Source: JACMLC01 sp963720235 (lineage in GTDB: Bacteria > Acidobacteriota > Blastocatellia > Pyrinomonadales > Pyrinomonadaceae). Taken from it: a stretch of 64,000 bases of DNA. Location: contig OY970389.1 in NCBI GenBank assembly GCA_963720235.1, forward strand, positions 1,364,001-1,428,000, given 5' to 3'. Numbering within the stretch: the first letter of the stretch is position 1; every line of letters starts with the position of its first letter. Position numbers and translations under genes: made by a program. Of this stretch, positions 53,440 through 62,246 are shown piece by piece. Under the pieces are notes generated by a model that made no database searches, was not told the origin of the DNA, and worked only from the letters and a program-made list of their open reading frames with translations.

Positions 53440-55851
53440 CTATTCAACCTCTGCTGCGATGCTTTCCAACTCAAATACAAAGCCCATTCTATCGAGATGC
53501 GCCTCAACCTTAGCGGTCAACTCTTCGGCTGTGTCGGTAAGCTGCGGCAAAGGTGTCTCGTAACGCTCGGCCAGTGTCCTGATGCGCCCCGTCAAATTCT
53601 GTGCGATGCGTTCGAGTTCAGACCTCACGCTCGCATCGAGCGTCTGCATCCATTTATCGCCAATCACAAGCTGCTTCACTTCCGTCTCAGACAGCACGCC
53701 GTACTTCTCCGACACCTTGCGCTCAAGCGCGGCCACAGCCTCGCGCACTTTCTTGCTCGCCTTCGCCTCGCGGTCAACCAGCACCAGATATTGCTCAAGC
53801 GCGAGCCTTTCCGCGCGGCTCTCTTCATCCTCGCCGCTCAGATTCCACTCACGCTCTAACTCCTTGATGCGATGCGCGACGCTCGCCTTGTTTAGCTTGT
53901 CGTTCTCATTCCGCGCGTTAGCGAACAAGCCTTCCTCGCCGCCGTGCTCCTCTTCCAACTCTTCGCGCTCGCGCGTGATGCTCTCCTTTTCAGCTTCGAG
54001 TCTTTCAATCGCTGCCTGTTCCTCTGGAAAATAGCGATTGATGATGAGCAGCGGTGGAATCAAATCTCTATTCGCCTGCCAGCCATCTAAGACAATCATA
54101 TAAACGTCGTCCTGCATCGTGTCCGTCCAGTAAGACATCAACTGCTGGTAAATGTCGTACTTATCAATCAGGCGCACGCGCTCGAACAATTTAAGCAAGT
54201 CTTCGGAGATGTCTCTGATTAAAGTCTTCGGATGCGTGTCGCTGCCGATGGTACGCAATGCAGGCGTATGTCGTTCGCGCCAACTCTGAAATATTGCCTT
54301 GACCTCTTCCGCAAAGCTTGTAAATTCCGTGTGGTTGTAAATCGTCTCCTTGATGGCGGACGGCTCGACCTTTAAGCTGCTGTAACTCTCCCTGTCGCTC
54401 GCACGGAACAACTCGCCCTTGATGGCCGGAAAGACTTTCCAGTAATTTTCCAGCGCGTCAATGTCCCGGTTTGGAATGCCGCCCAGTAGATGTGCTTCGA
54501 TGTCCTGCGTGTCTTCCGGTTCCTGACTGTCAATGTAGCGCGGGATGTTCAGATTAAACTCGTTGCGCTCTATCTCTGCGTGCGAAACCATGCGAGAGTA
54601 TTTCGGCAGCTTTATCTGATTATTAAAAACGTCAACAATCTTGTGTATGTCTTGATGTCGCAGGCGATTCTTATTGCCGTCTTTGACGAAGCCGCGCCCC
54701 GCGTCAATCATAAAGATACCGCGTCGGCTGTCCGCATTCTCTTTGTCTATAACTATGATACAGGCGGGGATGCCAGTCCCGTAAAAGAGATTCGGCGGCA
54801 GAGCTATGATGCCTTTGATAAAGCCGCGACGAATCAGCGTCTCGCGGATTACTGCTTCGGCGTGTCCGCGAAACAGAACGCCGTGCGGCAGGATTATCGC
54901 GCCCTTGCCTTTGCTCTTGAGCGACTTGATAAGGTGCAGCAGAAAAGCATAGTCGCCATTCTTGGCGGGCGGAATACCATATTCAAAACGCCCAAAATCA
55001 TCTTTCTCAGGGTTAAAGCCAGTACTCCAAGCCTTTGTCGAAAATGGCGGATTGGAGACAGCGAAATCGAAAGTCTGCAATTTGTTCTGGTCGTATTGAT
55101 TCTTGAAATATGGAATAGCCAGTGTGTTGTCTTGATGAATGATAGCGTTTGGATGTCCGTGCAGAATCATATTCATCTTGGCGAGCGCGGCGGTCGAGTT
55201 ATCCATCTCCTGCCCGTAGATGCTGATCTTGAACGGCGTCTCATCTGCGGCTTTGAGCAGAAGCGAACCACTTCCGCATGTCGGGTCATAAATGGTCTGC
55301 GTCTGGCTCGTGGCCTTGTCCACACCAACGACCTTAGCCATTACGCGAGAGACTTCCGCCGGAGTATAAAATTGCCCCTTACTCTTGCCCGACTCGGTCG
55401 CAAAGTTACGCATCAAATACTCGTAAGCGTCGCCTAAAATGTCGTCATGCTCTGCACGGTTGCGGCTGAAATCAAACTTGTCCTCGAAGATAGCAATGAG
55501 CTTGGACACGCGGTCAACAAGAGCTTTGCCTTTGCCAAGCTTCTCCTCATTATTAAAATCCGTGATGGTAATCACGCCCTTTAAGCCATTCGCTTCGGCA
55601 AGTTTTTCAATAATCTTATTAACCTTGTCGCCGATGTCATCTTTGTTCTTTAAGGCCACCATATCCCGAAAGCTTCCGCCTTCTGGAATCTTGAACGAAG
55701 CGAACGGTGTGTTGGAGTATTTATCTGAAACGTACTTCACAAACAGAAGCACAAGAATGTAATCCTTGTATTGCGAAGCATCCATCCCGCCACGCAACTC
55801 GTCGCAGCTTTTCCAGAGGGAACTGTATAATTCGGTTTTCTTAATTGCCAT
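53440..55851 (-). CDS. hsdM: type I DNA methyltransferase M subunit, long form
   Basis: This 803-residue protein has an N-terminal helical domain, SAM motif I 'YDPTCGSGSLLLKAADE' (~190) and motif IV 'VSNPPFSTKAW' (NPPF, adenine-N6). Usual HsdM length is about 500 residues. The extra ~270 residues at the C-terminus include coiled-coil heptads ('AAIERLEAEKESITREREELEEEHGG', 'SVAHRIKELEREWNLS') and a helical end, as in long HsdM subgroups. It is the first gene of a minus-strand operon. About 195 bp separate it from the divergent gene at 56047. Confidence 0.95.
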   Translation of the reverse strand: MAIKKTELYSSLWKSCDELRGGMDASQYKDYILVLLFVKYVSDKYSNTPFASFKIPEGGSFRDMVALKNKDDIGDKVNKIIEKLAEANGLKGVITITDFNNEEKLGKGKALVDRVSKLIAIFEDKFDFSRNRAEHDDILGDAYEYLMRNFATESGKSKGQFYTPAEVSRVMAKVVGVDKATSQTQTIYDPTCGSGSLLLKAADETPFKISIYGQEMDNSTAALAKMNMILHGHPNAIIHQDNTLAIPYFKNQYDQNKLQTFDFAVSNPPFSTKAWSTGFNPEKDDFGRFEYGIPPAKNGDYAFLLHLIKSLKSKGKGAIILPHGVLFRGHAEAVIRETLIRRGFIKGIIALPPNLFYGTGIPACIIVIDKENADSRRGIFMIDAGRGFVKDGNKNRLRHQDIHKIVDVFNNQIKLPKYSRMVSHAEIERNEFNLNIPRYIDSQEPEDTQDIEAHLLGGIPNRDIDALENYWKVFPAIKGELFRASDRESYSSLKVEPSAIKETIYNHTEFTSFAEEVKAIFQSWRERHTPALRTIGSDTHPKTLIRDISEDLLKLFERVRLIDKYDIYQQLMSYWTDTMQDDVYMIVLDGWQANRDLIPPLLIINRYFPEEQAAIERLEAEKESITREREELEEEHGGEEGLFANARNENDKLNKASVAHRIKELEREWNLSGEDEESRAERLALEQYLVLVDREAKASKKVREAVAALERKVSEKYGVLSETEVKQLVIGDKWMQTLDASVRSELERIAQNLTGRIRTLAERYETPLPQLTDTAEELTAKVEAHLDRMGFVFELESIAAEVE

Positions 55852-56046
55852 AAATTCTCGCCATGATCTGAGATGCTTTGCTTCCGTGTGGTTATTCAGG
55901 CAGCAGAGAGGTTTTTCATCTTGTCAATAGCCGTCGATTGTAGGCGAACATCTGCAATAGACTCAACTCTCTTCTCTTTGTTTCAAGTATAGCAAAATGT
56001 TGCAAGTTTGGTTTATTATGTGGGAGTTTGTGAGGGTAAAGCTGAA

Positions 56047-57033
56047 ATGGAAGAACAAAGTCCTGCGGAGTTGAACGAAAAGCAAGCTGAGGGTCAGGAA
56101 GGCAACAACGAGGGAGAATCCGAATCTCATCCCTTAGATGTTGAGAAATGGGAGCTTGCCCTGTCTGTGCTGAAAGAAGCTGTCAAAAACGCGGGAATCA
56201 AAGATATTTCCGAGTACAACGGAGAACCTCTTAATCTCCGTTGGCATGTGTTCTCTCAGGAAATGGATAATGACGTTATTCTCAAGATGTTGGTCAAGGG
56301 GTTGTTCGGCTGGCTCAACGCGGATGTTTCGCTCATCATGACGGCAAAGTGGATTGTTGATGAAGTCGAACTCATCTTAAACGGGCCAGATGCTACGCGG
56401 ATACTCGATTTCACAGATGAGGAACGTCCCGAAATGTTACGCGATAATGCACGGATGATTCTCACTGGCTATGTAAATCAAATACCTGTTGTCACTTTTC
56501 AGATTCTAAGTCAGGCTTTGAGGGACGCTGCTCAAGCGCATATCAAGACTTATGTCGAGCCTCTTCTAAAAGATCATTGGAAATCGCTAGGCTTGCCCAA
56601 AGATTTCACTATCTCGCCTAGCGAAACCTTTAATAATGAACTTCAAAATATTGATGAGCAATTCAGAATTGTAAGGGAAAGCTTTTTAGGAAACAAAAGA
56701 GTAAGGCTGACATCTGAAAGACGCGCTAACTTGGATGTAGAGCATGAGCAACTTCGATCCGAGTATCAAGTTGCAAAAGACTATTATCTTCAAAGCCGTA
56801 AGGCGTTCTTTGCAGGTAAACGTAACAGAACCGAAGATGACTGGGCAGACGAGTGGAACACACAAAGTCATCGAATGTTTCCCACCTTACACTATCGCTG
56901 CCTGGCTGAAATAAATAGTTACCAGCCTTATGAATTAGCCTATATCCATTTGGCTGATTATTATGGTTATAGTGACGAATATATCAGAAAGCTCATCACA
57001 CAAGCCTCAAGCTTGAAAGCCTCAAAATCTTAA
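56047..57033 (+). CDS. hypothetical protein, 328 aa, divergent from the restriction operon
   Basis: An acidic N-terminus ('EGNNEGESESHPLDVEKW') is followed by a mostly helical protein ('LALSVLKEAVKNAGIKDISEYNG', 'LKMLVKGLFGWLNADVSLI', 'EHEQLRSEYQVAKDYYLQSRKAFFAG'). The C-terminus is 'PYELAYIHLADYYGYSDEYIRKLI'. There is no signal peptide or catalytic motif. I do not recognise the family. ATG 56047 starts the acidic segment; an earlier TTG/GTG start is possible. It could belong to the restriction island or to the neighbouring element. Confidence 0.65.
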   Translation: MEEQSPAELNEKQAEGQEGNNEGESESHPLDVEKWELALSVLKEAVKNAGIKDISEYNGEPLNLRWHVFSQEMDNDVILKMLVKGLFGWLNADVSLIMTAKWIVDEVELILNGPDATRILDFTDEERPEMLRDNARMILTGYVNQIPVVTFQILSQALRDAAQAHIKTYVEPLLKDHWKSLGLPKDFTISPSETFNNELQNIDEQFRIVRESFLGNKRVRLTSERRANLDVEHEQLRSEYQVAKDYYLQSRKAFFAGKRNRTEDDWADEWNTQSHRMFPTLHYRCLAEINSYQPYELAYIHLADYYGYSDEYIRKLITQASSLKASKS

Positions 57034-57207
57034 CTGGACATTTTTCTAAAATTTGTCCAGTTCAAGCCACAAGTCAACCGGACATTTCACAGGCAACATA
57101 TCCAAGTTTGAGCCACACAAACTTGGACAAAATAATTTTTTATATCCGTTCACAGCGTTAGCACGAATCTAGTTTAATCCATGCTGTCAGAGGTTCTCTG
57201 GCAGCAT
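57033..57207 (+). terminator. three successive stem-loops between island and element
   Basis: ACTGGACA/TGTCCAGT lies at the stop codon (57033-57061). TCCAAGTTTG/CAAACTTGGA (57101-57127) is followed by a run ending TTTTTT. ATGCTGTCAGAG/CTCTGGCAGCAT (57181-57207) is followed by TTCTGTTTT. The second is the best terminator. The repeated GGACA words around the first two may also be operator-like. Confidence 0.6.
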
Positions 57208-57296
57208 TTCTGTTTTGGAGAAAAGAGAAGTGCAAGCCTGAGTTATCTGAGATTACTTACGACCTAAAGAAATGGTGAAGTGAGAAAGGGACTGTG

Positions 57297-57524
57297 ATGG
57301 AAAGACAAATTCTAATTGCTGATGAAGTGGCAGAGATGCTGAGAGTTGACCGCCAGCGTGTTTATGAACTTGCTCGGAGAAACGCAATTCCCGTGATTCG
57401 TCTTGGCGAGCGTCAATATCGCTTTAATGCGGAAGCAATCAGGCAATGGATGGAGCGTGGTGGAAGCTCGGCGGCATTGGCAGACGATGCAGTATCTAGC
57501 AACGGGAGTGAGGGAGATGTCTAA
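57297..57524 (+). CDS. excisionase-family DNA-binding protein
   Basis: This 75-residue protein has 'LIADEVAEMLRVDRQRVYELARRNAIPVIRLGERQYRFNAEAIRQWM', the winged-helix excisionase/AlpA-like pattern. ATG 57297 follows AAAGGG. Its 3' end overlaps the primase-polymerase start by 8 bp, so the two form an operon. It probably regulates excision or replication of the 57-63 kb element. Confidence 0.85.
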   Translation: MERQILIADEVAEMLRVDRQRVYELARRNAIPVIRLGERQYRFNAEAIRQWMERGGSSAALADDAVSSNGSEGDV

Positions 57525-59832
57525 TCATCCGGCACCGCTTGAAGCTGCGCGCTCCTATCTAAAGCGTGGGTGGATACCGTTGCCTGTGCCGTTTCGCTCA
57601 AAGAATCCGGGCTTTATCGGTTGGCAGAAGTTCAGGGTGACTGAAGATGAACTGCCGAAGCATTTCAATGAGCGGCAGCAAAATATCGGCGTGCTGTTGG
57701 GCGAGGTGTCAGGCGATTTAGTTGATGTTGACCTTGATTGCGCCGAGGCTGGCGCGCTGGCTCCGCAGTTCCTTCCATCAACTGGCGCAATCTTCGGACG
57801 CCAGACACGCCCAAGTTCACATTGGCTTTACGTTGCACAAATCTCTAGCAAAGTCACTTTCACAGACCCGGCAACTGGCAAACGCCTTGTCGAAATACTG
57901 ACCAACGGCCAGCAATCAATCTTTCCGGGCAGCACTCACAAAGACACTGGCGAGCTTGTCCAGTGGTATGAAGAAAGAGAACCGGCACCCGTATCCGCAA
58001 CCGCTCTAGTCCAAGCAGCAAATTGTTTAGCGGCAGCAACGCTGCTTTCGCTTCACTGGCCGCAGGAGGGTAGCCGTCAGGATGCCGCGCTTGCGCTTGC
58101 AGGTGGATTGTTGCGCGCGGGATGGTCAGAGGATAAAGCAGCACACTTCATCGAAGCGATTTGCTGCACATCACAAGACGAAGAGACGCGCGCTCGCGTG
58201 AGAACGGTTATTGACTCAGCTACGAAGCTGAAACAGGGCGCACATATCACAGGATGGCCGACGCTCGCCAAACTCATAGACAAGCGCATCGTTGAACGTG
58301 CGTGCGAGTGGTTGAGCATCAAGGCTGATTCACATTCGAGTGAGGCTGAATGTGCGCCGCCCGTCGCGTGGCCGGAGTTACCAGAGCATGCACTTTATGG
58401 CCTCGCAGGTGAGTTCGTCCGCGCCATAGACCCACATACTGAGGCAGACCGCGCGGCTGTGCTTGTCCAGATACTAGCTGCTTTCGGCAACTGCTTAGGA
58501 CGCACAGCCTATTTCGTGGCCGAAGCAGACCGTCATTATTTGAACATCTTTGCCGTGCTTGTCGGCGCAACCAGCAAAGGGCGCAAAGGCACAAGCTGGG
58601 GACAGGTGCGCCGCGCGTATGAAAGGATTGACGAGCAGTGGCTAACAAGATGCGTCGGGGGAGGGCTCTCTTCCGGCGAAGGGCTGATTTGGAGTGTGCG
58701 CGATGCAGTAGAGAAAAAAGAGCCAATCAAAGAGAAGGGGCGAATCGTTGATTACCAGACAGTGATTGCTGATGAAGGCGTGGAGGATAAACGAGCCTTT
58801 GTCTTAGAGGCAGAGTTTGCTTCCGTGTTGCGGGTGATGGCACGGGAAGGTAACACGCTCTCGGCTATCATCCGTCAAGCGTGGGATACTGGAAATCTTC
58901 AAGTTAAGACGCGCAATAACCCGAATCAAGCGACAGGCGCGCATATCTCCATCATCGGGCATATCACAAAGGAAGAGTTGAAACGTAATCTGGATGAAAC
59001 AGAGACGGCCAACGGCTTCGCCAATCGTTTCCTGTGGGTCTGTGTTCGTCGCAATCGAATCTTGCCCGAAGGTGGCGCGCTTTCAGACTCCCAGCTTAAT
59101 CCTCTCGTTAACCGTTTATGGTCAGCACTTCAATTCGCGCAAGGCGTAGGCGAGATGCGCCGCGATGCCGAAGCTCGCACACTCTGGCATCAAGTCTATG
59201 CAGGACTATCTGAGGGACACGCTGGCTTATTTGGTGCCGTCACATCGCGCGCCGAAGCTCAGGTTATGCGTCTGGCGGGCCTCTACGCTCTGCTTGACTG
59301 CAAAGATGTAGTCGAGCACATCCATCTGGAAGCTGCGCTTGCGCTATGGCGTTACTGCGAAGAATCAGCGCGCTACATCTTTGGCAATGCTACAGGCGAC
59401 CGTATTGCAGATGAATTGATGCTAGCCTTGCAGGAAGCAGAGGGCGATGGCTTAACGCGGACTCAGATACGCGACCTGTTCAATCGGAAAAATGCAGGAG
59501 CAATAGACGCCGCTCTGACTGTGCTCGCAGAAACGGGCCGGACACGCTTCAAGGTGGAGCAGACGGGCGGGCGTCCTGTCACTCGCTGGTACGCTATTAC
59601 TCAGGGCGACCAAAGCGACAAAAGCGACAAAAGTACAGCACAAGGCGACAGTGAACAGCCTTTTGTCTCTAATGTCGCTTTGGTCGCAAGCGGGAGAGAC
59701 GAGCCGGAATGGTTACGCGAGCATACTGATGAAATCTTAGAGCGCGCGGCGATCATGGAATTTGATGGTGGCCTCGCCCGTGAAGAGGCTGAACGGTTAG
59801 CACACGATTGGTATGCACCTGTTCCTTTCTAG
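57517..59832 (+). CDS. bifunctional primase-polymerase/helicase-like protein of an integrative element
   Basis: The product has 771 residues. The N-terminal Prim-Pol domain has 'AARSYLKRGWIPLPVPFRSKNPGF', the catalytic 'LVDVDLDCAEA' (DxD) and 'RPSSHWLYVA' (His). A linker with a DUF3987-like ATPase follows ('FAVLVGATSKGRKGTSW' as P-loop-like, 'TVIADEGVEDKRAFVLEAEFASVLRVM', 'SIIGHITKEELKRNL'). The C-terminus ends in a winged-helix-like part and a charged tail. Such proteins start replication of plasmids and integrative elements. ATG 57517 follows GGGAG. Confidence 0.85.
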   Translation: MSNHPAPLEAARSYLKRGWIPLPVPFRSKNPGFIGWQKFRVTEDELPKHFNERQQNIGVLLGEVSGDLVDVDLDCAEAGALAPQFLPSTGAIFGRQTRPSSHWLYVAQISSKVTFTDPATGKRLVEILTNGQQSIFPGSTHKDTGELVQWYEEREPAPVSATALVQAANCLAAATLLSLHWPQEGSRQDAALALAGGLLRAGWSEDKAAHFIEAICCTSQDEETRARVRTVIDSATKLKQGAHITGWPTLAKLIDKRIVERACEWLSIKADSHSSEAECAPPVAWPELPEHALYGLAGEFVRAIDPHTEADRAAVLVQILAAFGNCLGRTAYFVAEADRHYLNIFAVLVGATSKGRKGTSWGQVRRAYERIDEQWLTRCVGGGLSSGEGLIWSVRDAVEKKEPIKEKGRIVDYQTVIADEGVEDKRAFVLEAEFASVLRVMAREGNTLSAIIRQAWDTGNLQVKTRNNPNQATGAHISIIGHITKEELKRNLDETETANGFANRFLWVCVRRNRILPEGGALSDSQLNPLVNRLWSALQFAQGVGEMRRDAEARTLWHQVYAGLSEGHAGLFGAVTSRAEAQVMRLAGLYALLDCKDVVEHIHLEAALALWRYCEESARYIFGNATGDRIADELMLALQEAEGDGLTRTQIRDLFNRKNAGAIDAALTVLAETGRTRFKVEQTGGRPVTRWYAITQGDQSDKSDKSTAQGDSEQPFVSNVALVASGRDEPEWLREHTDEILERAAIMEFDGGLAREEAERLAHDWYAPVPF

Positions 59833-59974
59833 GTGTTTTCCGACTGAAATGCTGAACGGGCGGAAGCTGTAGCACAACGCTAAAAGGGGCTAAAACAGGG
59901 GAAGGAGAGAGGCACGTTAGAGGATAAATAAATCTGTAAAGCAGGAGATTTTCAGAATTACTGAGAAAAATGAA

Positions 59975-60073
59975 ATGTGGGACACAGAAAAGAGTGCAGA
60001 ACAAATCGAATTCTATCCACTTTTGAATATGAAAGAGGCTCGCAAGGCTTTTATTTATCCAGAAATGAAGTGA
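59975..60073 (+). CDS. possible 32-aa small protein
   Basis: A short frame encodes 'MWDTEKSAEQIEFYPLLNMKEARKAFIYPEMK' in two parts of plausible composition and ends 13 bp before the next gene. No good ribosome-binding site precedes ATG 59975. Codon use looks coding-like, but the length allows chance. The remaining bases of this 250-bp gap show nothing. Confidence 0.2.
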   Translation: MWDTEKSAEQIEFYPLLNMKEARKAFIYPEMK

Positions 60074-60086
60074 AAGGCGGTAGAAA

Positions 60087-60551
60087 ATGAGCAAGCGTTC
60101 AATGAAAAAGAAAGATAAAGCAATTGTTCCTGAAATAGTGGAGCCGGTGCTCTCGCGCAGGCATGAAGGCGTGATTGTGGCCTTGCTATCCAATCCAACT
60201 ATTAAAGAGGCTGCGACGGCTGCCAACGTCAGCGAGTCCACCGTCTGGCGTCTGATGCAGCGTGAGGACTTTCAAAAGCGGTATAAAGAAGCTCAGGACA
60301 AGGCGGTTGACGGCGCGCTCGGAGCTTTGCAGGGCGCGGCGACACAGGCGATTGAATCATTGAGAAAAAACTTGTCATGCGGCACTCCGTCGGCGGAAGT
60401 TCAGGCGGCAAAGGCAATCCTTGATTTTACTTTCAAGGCGCGCGAGCAGTTTGACCATGCAGAACGGCTCAAACAGTTGGAGGCCGCGCTCAAAGCGCGA
60501 GAAGAAGCAGACCGCTTACGCGGAGAGAAAGAGGAAGAAGATGAGAATTGA
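60087..60551 (+). CDS. terminase-small-subunit-like HTH protein
   Basis: This 154-residue protein has an N-terminal HTH 'VIVALLSNPTIKEAATAANVSESTVWRLMQREDFQKRYKEAQ' followed by a long helical region ('GALGALQGAATQAIESLRKNL', 'AEVQAAKAILDFTFKAREQF') and an acidic coiled-coil tail. This layout matches small proteins of integrative elements and phage satellites that resemble terminase small subunits. If real, it would redirect packaging by a helper phage, but no other structural gene is present and a plain regulator is equally possible. AAAGGCGG precedes ATG 60087. Confidence 0.65.
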   Translation: MSKRSMKKKDKAIVPEIVEPVLSRRHEGVIVALLSNPTIKEAATAANVSESTVWRLMQREDFQKRYKEAQDKAVDGALGALQGAATQAIESLRKNLSCGTPSAEVQAAKAILDFTFKAREQFDHAERLKQLEAALKAREEADRLRGEKEEEDEN

Positions 60552-61536
60552 TAGTCGCCTCTCAAAATTAGAACAGCAAGCTAAGGTGACGCTCAGGTGC
60601 GATTGGTGTCGCTATATTCTGCATGACACATCGCCGTCCGCACAGAAGAAATATAAGGCTGAGCCAGCATCGGTACTAAATCTCTGCTGCCGCTTTTGCG
60701 GGACGGTGTTCGTTGCTACTGTTTCGGGTGACGAATACAACCGCGAAGCTGCGCTTCTTTTTCAAAACGCTGAATGGGGCGCGCAATATCGTAATGAGCG
60801 TGTGTTCGCTGCTACCTATTGGCTCGTCTATCAGCGCACGCTGAAGAAGTGGCGGGCTGGCTATTGGGCAATAGAAAAGGTCGAGGCGCGCAATAGAGTA
60901 AAGGAACAGCAATGCCAGCAACAACGCTATGAGAAGAAAAAGCAAAGCCGCTATGCGCGGGAACGTGAGGAATTGAAAGAAAAGGCTTTTAGCTTCCTAG
61001 ACAAGATGCGCGAAAAGGAAGAGAAAGGGTTTGCCCCGCATACTTTCCCACTCGCGGCTGAGATTGAAGCAATAGAAAAGCCTGACACTTTAGGTTTTAT
61101 TCCCGGAACATATCAAAGGATGGAGCATAAGGAAGTCATTGCACGAAAGGTGCTCTATGCCGTGCAGGTGGTGAGAGTGTGCGAGCGTGTTTTGTGGAGC
61201 AAGGTCTTGCCAGAAACACAAACAGCAATCGAGGAGCTTTCTTCAATAATACATAGCTACGAGGATGATCGCGCACGGAAGGCACGCGAAGAAGAAGAAG
61301 AAACAGCCCGGCAAGAAGCTGAACGCGAGCAGCAAAGATTGGAGCGGGAAGCTGCGGTGCGTCCGCCAGTTGTGGAACGCCCTGCGTATCAAAGCAATTG
61401 GAATGAAGTGGTAAGAATGCCAGAACCGTCTTATTTTATTGATAATAACACTCTCGCACGCACATCGTCGCCACAACGCGACGGCCAGCACAAAGAACTA
61501 CATCCATACTTCGAGCAAGACCATAAGATTAGATGA
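60541..61536 (+). CDS. zinc-binding, coiled-coil protein of the element
   Basis: This 331-residue protein has an N-terminal zinc-finger-like part ('LRCDWCRYILHD', 'LNLCCRFCGTVF'), then charged helices and long Glu/Arg-rich coiled coils ('ARNRVKEQQCQQQRYEKKKQ', 'EEEETARQEAEREQQRLERE'). The C-terminus is Pro/Arg-rich. The start overlaps the preceding gene by 11 bp, so the two are coupled. The family is not recognised. It may be a nucleic-acid-binding partner of the HTH protein. Confidence 0.65.
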   Translation: MRIDSRLSKLEQQAKVTLRCDWCRYILHDTSPSAQKKYKAEPASVLNLCCRFCGTVFVATVSGDEYNREAALLFQNAEWGAQYRNERVFAATYWLVYQRTLKKWRAGYWAIEKVEARNRVKEQQCQQQRYEKKKQSRYAREREELKEKAFSFLDKMREKEEKGFAPHTFPLAAEIEAIEKPDTLGFIPGTYQRMEHKEVIARKVLYAVQVVRVCERVLWSKVLPETQTAIEELSSIIHSYEDDRARKAREEEEETARQEAEREQQRLEREAAVRPPVVERPAYQSNWNEVVRMPEPSYFIDNNTLARTSSPQRDGQHKELHPYFEQDHKIR

Positions 61537-61572
61537 AGGCTTTTGCAAGGTTTTGAAAGTCTCTGGGCAAAT

Positions 61573-61797
61573 TTATCGCTTCCGGCGGCTCTTTGAAGCG
61601 GCTTGTTCTGTCTGACCTGATTTCGACGGTCTGCCAGCTTTGCCATAGGTCTTAACTTCCGCGAGCGCGCTTTCTTCTATAGCGTAATCCCGGCCTAAGT
61701 TGTGCGCTGCGATTTTTCCTTCGGCTATAAGCTGGCGCACACGCCGCACGCTGACTCCAAGTTTTTCAGCCGCCTCTGTTGTATTCAGGAGTTTCAT
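61573..61797 (-). CDS. HTH (excisionase/MerR-like) repressor candidate
   Basis: This 74-residue protein has 'LLNTTEAAEKLGVSVRRVRQLIAEGKIAAHNLGRDYAIEESALAEV' and a basic tail. It is divergent from the SWIM-domain gene across a region with an inverted repeat over the promoter, so it may repress that operon and itself. Starts at 61797 and 61806 are both possible; neither has a clear ribosome-binding site, and initiation may be leaderless. Confidence 0.75.
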   Translation of the reverse strand: MKLLNTTEAAEKLGVSVRRVRQLIAEGKIAAHNLGRDYAIEESALAEVKTYGKAGRPSKSGQTEQAASKSRRKR

Positions 61798-61823
61798 GGA
61801 GAGCATTATCTACTAATAAGAAA

Positions 61824-61875
61824 TCTACCGCAAGGGGAAATAAATATTGACGAAAACTGCCGTACGCGGTAGAAT
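61824..61875 (+). promoter_or_regulatory. sigma70-type promoter flanked by an inverted repeat
   Basis: TTGACG (61847-61852), 17 bp, then TAGAAT (61870-61875) is a close match to consensus. TCTACCGC (61824-61831) and GCGGTAGA (61866-61873) form an inverted repeat, the right half covering the -10 box. This suits repression by the divergent HTH protein. Confidence 0.7.
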
Positions 61876-61914
61876 ATATATGATATTGAAACTACCTGAA
61901 ACGGAGACTTGACC

Positions 61915-62178
61915 ATGTTCAGACTCGGAGACGCAAACCTGAGCAAAGCAATCAAGCGGGCGCGCTCGCTCCATCCGAAAGTGCGATGCATCATGTTCGG
62001 CCTGTATGAAGTGACTGGTAGCAAAGGCAATATATACATGGTGCGTTGCTGGAAAGAGCGCACAGGGAAGTTTGTTGATTGCTCTTGCCAGACGAAAGAC
62101 GGCGTGGCTTGCAAGCATGGCGTAGCTGCGATTCCGCTTCATTCATTCATGGCGCAAGCTCAGCCTGATATTCGCTAA
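61915..62178 (+). CDS. SWIM-type zinc-finger small protein
   Basis: This 87-residue protein ends in 'FVDCSCQTKDGVACKHGVAAI', the CxC...CxH SWIM zinc pattern, after a short beta-rich part ('CIMFGLYEVTGSKGNIYMVRCW'). SWIM domains bind DNA or proteins. ATG 61915 follows GGAG; the TTG six bases earlier is less likely. It lies 68 bp before the integrase and probably shares its promoter at 61847. Confidence 0.75.
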   Translation: MFRLGDANLSKAIKRARSLHPKVRCIMFGLYEVTGSKGNIYMVRCWKERTGKFVDCSCQTKDGVACKHGVAAIPLHSFMAQAQPDIR

Positions 62179-62246
62179 AAGGTGATAGATAGCCGCCGAA
62201 TCGACAATGAATTACTGCAACGTCTTTGGCGGCATTGGGAGAAGAT

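Noticed and set aside
54490..55437. 315-codon plus-strand frame opposite hsdM
   Set aside because: It is antisense to a highly conserved methyltransferase domain; its translation shows no family or signal.
57033..57207. att site of the 57-63 kb element
   Set aside because: I looked for a direct repeat of this stretch near 63.4 kb and found none; the hairpins are better explained as terminators.
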